Assembly: GCA_029933565.1 (NCBI GenBank)
Contig: JAOZNY010000003.1
Location: 18,285 to 25,222, forward strand
Direction of reading: 5' to 3'
Origin: Bacteroidales bacterium
GTDB lineage: Bacteria; Bacteroidota; Bacteroidia; Bacteroidales; F082
Length of the DNA stretch: 6,938 nt
Shown piece by piece: positions 6,091 to 6,938 of this stretch. The notes beneath the pieces are model-generated. The model saw only the letters and a program-made list of their open reading frames with translations, was not told the DNA's origin and did not search any database. A program made the position numbers and the translations under genes. Positions within the stretch are counted from its first letter, which is position 1, and every line of letters begins with the position of its first letter.

Positions 6091-6938
6091 ATGAAACATT
6101 TGTTATTATACTTTCTGCTAATATCTAATACAATATTTGCACAAGAAAATTCGATTGTGTCACTTAATAAACTATTAAGCCCGATGCAAAACAGTGATGT
6201 ATCCATTGCTATTGCAAATTTGGATAGTAAGTACCATTTGATAAGTCAGGAATCCATTGAACTTGAAAATGGTAAATCAATATTAAAAATAGTCTACAGT
6301 GAAAGTGACAATTCTGATGAATTAATATCCAATGAGTTACATATATTGGACTCTCTAAACGTTGTATTACTCGAAGTTTTTGGTGATAAGCATGAAATTG
6401 AAAACAAGAAAAGAGTAAGTGACACATTATATGTTAATATTACGGAAGGTTATTGGATTACCGAAGTTGTTGCTTTTGACCAGGAAAATCATATTTATAG
6501 TTTTGTCTCGTTTCCCAAAAGCGAAAACTACTTTGTATTACCTCATGGAACTTATGATTTCATGGCCAGATATATGCTCCCTGATGTTAAACATGTATTT
6601 AATAGCAATTATGAGTTTAATGAAATGGACACCATTAGTTTTAATGCTGAGGATGCTATTTATGAAATTGATTTAAAACCTGTAGATAAATATGGAGACA
6701 CTCTGCCTAATAGTTCGTTTTTATGGGATGAAATATGTTATATGTATCAACTTCCTTTAGGTTATCATGCGGGATTCAGGTTATCGGCAAGTTCAAGTAC
6801 AGATACGAAATTTTACTTCTCCGATAATCAGGACAATATTGAAATAAATTTCAGTAACACATACTGTAACCACTTAGGAGAGAATGAAATACATTTTATT
6901 GATTATATGTCGCTGACTCAAATAGATCAAGATACAAT
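6091..6938 (+). CDS. Exported protein of unknown function, N-terminal part, runs off right edge
   Basis: An open frame of 282 complete codons starts at ATG 6091 and continues past the window end. Residues 1-17 (MKHLLLYFLLISNTIFA) form a signal peptide with likely signal peptidase I cleavage before Gln18, typical of Bacteroidota exported proteins. There is no lipobox Cys at the cleavage site, so it is probably periplasmic, surface-exposed or secreted rather than a lipoprotein. The mature part is rich in Asn, Asp, Ser and aromatic residues in short alternating stretches, suggesting beta-sandwich modules. YWITEVVAF (121-129) followed by ENYFVLPHGTYDFMARY (145-161) resembles the 'value then GxYD' strands of carboxypeptidase-regulatory or similar beta domains, but I cannot name the family. 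A second beta-rich stretch covers about 182-255. Only two Cys are visible in the mature part (216, 259). Any C-terminal type IX secretion sorting domain would lie outside the window. No Shine-Dalgarno precedes the ATG. It is divergent from iorA with no evident functional link. Confidence 0.85.
   Translation, partial: MKHLLLYFLLISNTIFAQENSIVSLNKLLSPMQNSDVSIAIANLDSKYHLISQESIELENGKSILKIVYSESDNSDELISNELHILDSLNVVLLEVFGDKHEIENKKRVSDTLYVNITEGYWITEVVAFDQENHIYSFVSFPKSENYFVLPHGTYDFMARYMLPDVKHVFNSNYEFNEMDTISFNAEDAIYEIDLKPVDKYGDTLPNSSFLWDEICYMYQLPLGYHAGFRLSASSSTDTKFYFSDNQDNIEINFSNTYCNHLGENEIHFIDYMSLTQIDQDT

Noticed and set aside
6209..6676. Open frames on both strands overlapping the exported-protein gene
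   Set aside because: The frame from 6091 has a signal peptide and stays open to the edge; the others are short, low in recognisable content and in shadow frames.
1..6938. Mobile element, CRISPR array, phage or defence island
   Set aside because: There are no transposase, integrase, Cas or defence motifs, no regularly spaced repeats and no terminal inverted repeats; the genes are ordinary metabolic ones.

Overview
The window looks like chromosomal DNA of an AT-rich, probably anaerobic or facultative member of the Bacteroidota. Four things suggest this. Start codons mostly lack Shine-Dalgarno sequences. Candidate promoters carry the Bacteroidota -7 box TAnnTTTG. The secreted protein has a typical Bacteroidota signal peptide (hydrophobic run ending IFA-Q). 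The encoded proteins read like those of that phylum. This is judged by eye; no database search was possible.

Layout, left to right. (1) 1-2226, minus strand: the first 742 codons of a very large protein, open to the left edge. It resembles the long helical N-terminal region of large PEP/pyruvate-binding (pyruvate phosphate dikinase-like) proteins; the catalytic domains would lie outside the window. (2) 2227-2362: a divergent intergenic region with a good rightward promoter, a weaker leftward -7 box and a 14-bp perfect palindrome. (3) 2363-3370, plus: a complete type I glyceraldehyde-3-phosphate dehydrogenase (gap). (4) 3405-3443: a perfect 18-bp-stem bidirectional terminator between convergent genes. 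(5) 3479-5707, minus: a two-gene operon, iorA then iorB, for a TPP-dependent indolepyruvate-type 2-oxoacid:ferredoxin oxidoreductase. IorA lacks the usual C-terminal 2[4Fe-4S] ferredoxin domain. (6) 5708-6090: a 383-bp divergent intergenic region with candidate promoters at both ends. (7) 6091 to the right edge, plus: the first 282 codons of an exported protein of unknown function.

The recognisable genes belong to central carbon and 2-oxoacid metabolism. GAPDH is the oxidative step of glycolysis (or its reverse in gluconeogenesis). The PPDK-like protein would act at the pyruvate/PEP node. IorAB oxidatively decarboxylates aryl-pyruvates from aromatic amino acid transamination to aryl-acetyl-CoA, passing electrons to ferredoxin. 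A common physiological theme such as anaerobic fermentation is inference from gene families. Only iorA-iorB is clearly an operon.

I found no mobile element, CRISPR array, tRNA, rRNA or convincing novel multi-gene system. The most open questions are the unseen remainder of the PPDK-like giant, the palindrome before gap, the ferredoxin-less IorA and the unknown exported protein.
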